Of a DNA stretch of 6,738 nt, positions 6,086 through 6,738 are shown one piece after another. The stretch covers positions 1 through 6,738 of the forward strand of contig CAZJAT010000046.1 of NCBI GenBank assembly GCA_964544145.1. Direction: 5' to 3'. This DNA is from CAZJAT01 sp964544145 (GTDB lineage Bacteria; Hydrothermota; 32-111). Position 1 is the first letter of the stretch. Every line of letters begins with the position of its first letter. Under the pieces are notes generated by a model that saw only the letters and a program-made list of their open reading frames with translations, searched no databases and was not told the origin of the DNA. The translations under genes and the position numbers were made by a program.

Positions 6086-6113
6086 ATAATATCAAATTAT
6101 TCATAAAAATCAA
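6086..6113 (-). promoter_or_regulatory. Possible promoter of the EamA-type transporter
   Basis: TTGATT (6113-6108) and TATTAT (6091-6086) on the minus strand are separated by 16 bp. The predicted start near 6079 leaves a leader of about 18 nt that contains the GGAG ribosome site. The palindrome at 6121-6134 lies 7 bp upstream of the -35. Confidence 0.5.
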
Positions 6114-6120
6114 TACCCTT

Positions 6121-6134
6121 TGACAATTTTGTCA
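6121..6134. repeat. Perfect 6-bp inverted repeat in the divergent intergenic region, candidate operator
   Basis: TGACAA and TTGTCA face each other across a 2-bp centre. The left arm also completes a TTGACA on the plus strand (6120-6125) that could be a -35 for the rightward gene. However, the matching -10 (TACATG at 6142) is poor, so the plus-strand promoter remains unsettled. The site lies between two divergent genes, where a regulator could affect both. Confidence 0.45.
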
Positions 6135-6237
6135 TTATAATTACATGTTTGTTAGGATATTTAAATATATGCTTTTGTAAGCTATTGTTTTTAATGGCTT
6201 ATGCATGGCACACACATTGCTTATTTAATGAGAAACT

Positions 6238-6242
6238 GGAGG
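6238..6242 (+). promoter_or_regulatory. Shine-Dalgarno site of the small secreted-protein gene
   Basis: GGAGG lies 5 nt before the ATG at 6248. An in-frame TTG at 6149 would add 33 residues and place the signal sequence internally, so the ATG at 6248 is preferred. Confidence 0.8.
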
Positions 6243-6247
6243 TTACA

Positions 6248-6595
6248 ATGAAAAAACTTATTACTGCACTGCTGATTGCTTCACTCATGATTGTTTCACT
6301 CATTCTTACTGCTGAAGAGAATAATAATCAATATAAGAATGAAAACAAAGGCACATTACAAAACCGCGAACAGAACCGCAATAATGATAATGGTGAAATG
6401 AAAGGAAATATGGAGAATAAACAGTACAGGAATCAATACAGGGATGCTGATGGAGATGGTATATGTGACGGAGATGGTGATGGACAGCAAAACAAGAATC
6501 AAAATAAGAATCAAAGAAAGAATCAGAATAAGAATCAGAAAAAGAATAATGGAGAATCACAACCGCAACAGAGAAATCAGAATAAAAAATCATAA
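6248..6595 (+). CDS. Small exported Asn/Gln/Lys-rich protein with Asp-Gly calcium-loop-like segment
   Basis: The 115-residue protein is not recognised as a named family. Residues 1-22 are a clear signal peptide (MKK, then a hydrophobic core, then LTAEE), likely cleaved near Ala22. Everything after it is hydrophilic and low in complexity, dominated by Asn, Gln, Lys, Arg and Glu, and probably unstructured. Embedded at 66-79 is DADGDGICDGDGDG. Its D.DGDG..D spacing resembles the calcium-binding loops of thrombospondin type-3 and EF-hand-like repeats. It holds the only cysteine of the protein (Cys73). Residues 82-100 are built from KNQN-like tetrapeptides encoded by a 12-bp tandem repeat. The gene has a good ribosome site and its own terminator 33 nt downstream, which support real expression. 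A surface, matrix or metal-binding role is only a guess. The TTG-initiated longer form is unlikely. Confidence 0.8.
   Translation: MKKLITALLIASLMIVSLILTAEENNNQYKNENKGTLQNREQNRNNDNGEMKGNMENKQYRNQYRDADGDGICDGDGDGQQNKNQNKNQRKNQNKNQKKNNGESQPQQRNQNKKS
6491..6550 (+). repeat. Five 12-bp tandem units inside the secreted-protein gene
   Basis: Five imperfect units follow the pattern xxx-AAG-AAT-CAR, from 6491 to 6550, and encode NKNQ, NKNQ, RKNQ, NKNQ and KKNN. The period is a multiple of three, so gain or loss of units would keep the reading frame and change the length of the repetitive tail. Confidence 0.75.
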
Positions 6596-6627
6596 GAATT
6601 TATAAACACTCTCTCTTCTTTTCTCAA

Positions 6628-6656
6628 GAGGGGCATCCTTGCCCCTCGTTTTTTTT
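6628..6656 (+). terminator. Intrinsic (Rho-independent) terminator of the secreted-protein gene
   Basis: A perfect 7-bp stem, GAGGGGC (6628-6634) with GCCCCTC (6641-6647), closes a 6-nt loop. It is followed after one base by eight T residues (6649-6656). A second T-run follows at about 6660-6667. It is positioned 33 nt after the stop codon on the plus strand. Confidence 0.92.
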
Positions 6657-6738
6657 GCCTTTTTTTTAATATCCCAAATATTTATCAGCTATTGATGATA
6701 AAATAATATTTGATTTTATCCCAAGGCAACATCAAGCA

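Noticed and set aside
6171..6182. Small hairpin GCTT-TTGT-AAGC in the leader of the secreted-protein gene
   Set aside because: Only 4 bp of stem; too weak to call a regulatory element or riboswitch.
6149..6247. N-terminal extension of the secreted protein from a TTG start
   Set aside because: It has no ribosome site and would bury the signal peptide; the ATG at 6248 has GGAGG 5 nt upstream.
6306..6593. Open minus-strand frame rich in Ser/Asp/Tyr/His opposite the secreted-protein gene
   Set aside because: Its composition is the mirror of the AAN/CAR-rich repeats on the plus strand, and the plus-strand gene has start, signal peptide and terminator.
6657..6738. Possible C-terminal end of a minus-strand gene entering from the right edge
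   Set aside because: Two minus-strand frames run a few codons before a stop (one ends IINS, the other LDVALG), but fewer than 20 codons are visible and neither can be recognised, so no gene is called.

Overview
The window is AT-rich bacterial DNA (about one third G+C by eye) with heavy use of ATA, AGA and AGG codons, short intergenic gaps and recognisable sigma-70-type promoters. No ribosomal, tRNA or other marker gene allows firm placement. A lipoprotein with a relaxed lipobox, a second lipoprotein, a c-di-GMP enzyme and Shine-Dalgarno sites together suggest a low-GC Gram-negative-type bacterium. A spirochaete-like lineage is possible but is only a weak guess.

Layout. A plus-strand gene at the left edge (38-661) encodes a probable exported lipoprotein with a coiled-coil tail. 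It converges on a run of six minus-strand genes (6061 down to 658). In transcription order these are: an EamA/DMT-type membrane transporter, an MscS-type mechanosensitive channel, a diguanylate cyclase with a possible ferritin-like N-terminus, a CpeT/CpcT-family lipoprotein, a tocopherol-cyclase-family protein, and a winged-helix protein fused to a GHKL ATPase domain. At the right edge a plus-strand gene (6248-6595), divergent from the transporter, encodes a small exported Asn/Gln/Lys-rich protein with an Asp-Gly calcium-loop-like segment. It ends in a clear intrinsic terminator (6628-6656).

How the genes fit together. The six co-oriented genes look like a classical operon, but promoter-like sequences can be read directly in front of five of them, often with a 16-bp spacer. 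They may therefore be mostly independently expressed units. Two of these promoters place the -10 hexamer exactly 6 nt before the ATG, which predicts leaderless mRNAs. Functionally the cluster mixes envelope and stress roles (channel, transporter, lipoproteins), second-messenger signalling (GGDEF), and two families best known from photosynthetic organisms (CpeT and tocopherol cyclase). Nothing else in the window points to photosynthesis. No mobile element, CRISPR array, tRNA or rRNA was seen. I did not find convincing evidence for a wholly new system. The best leads are the sensor-like N-terminus on the diguanylate cyclase, the CpeT/tocopherol-cyclase pairing, and the winged-helix GHKL protein with an altered N-box.
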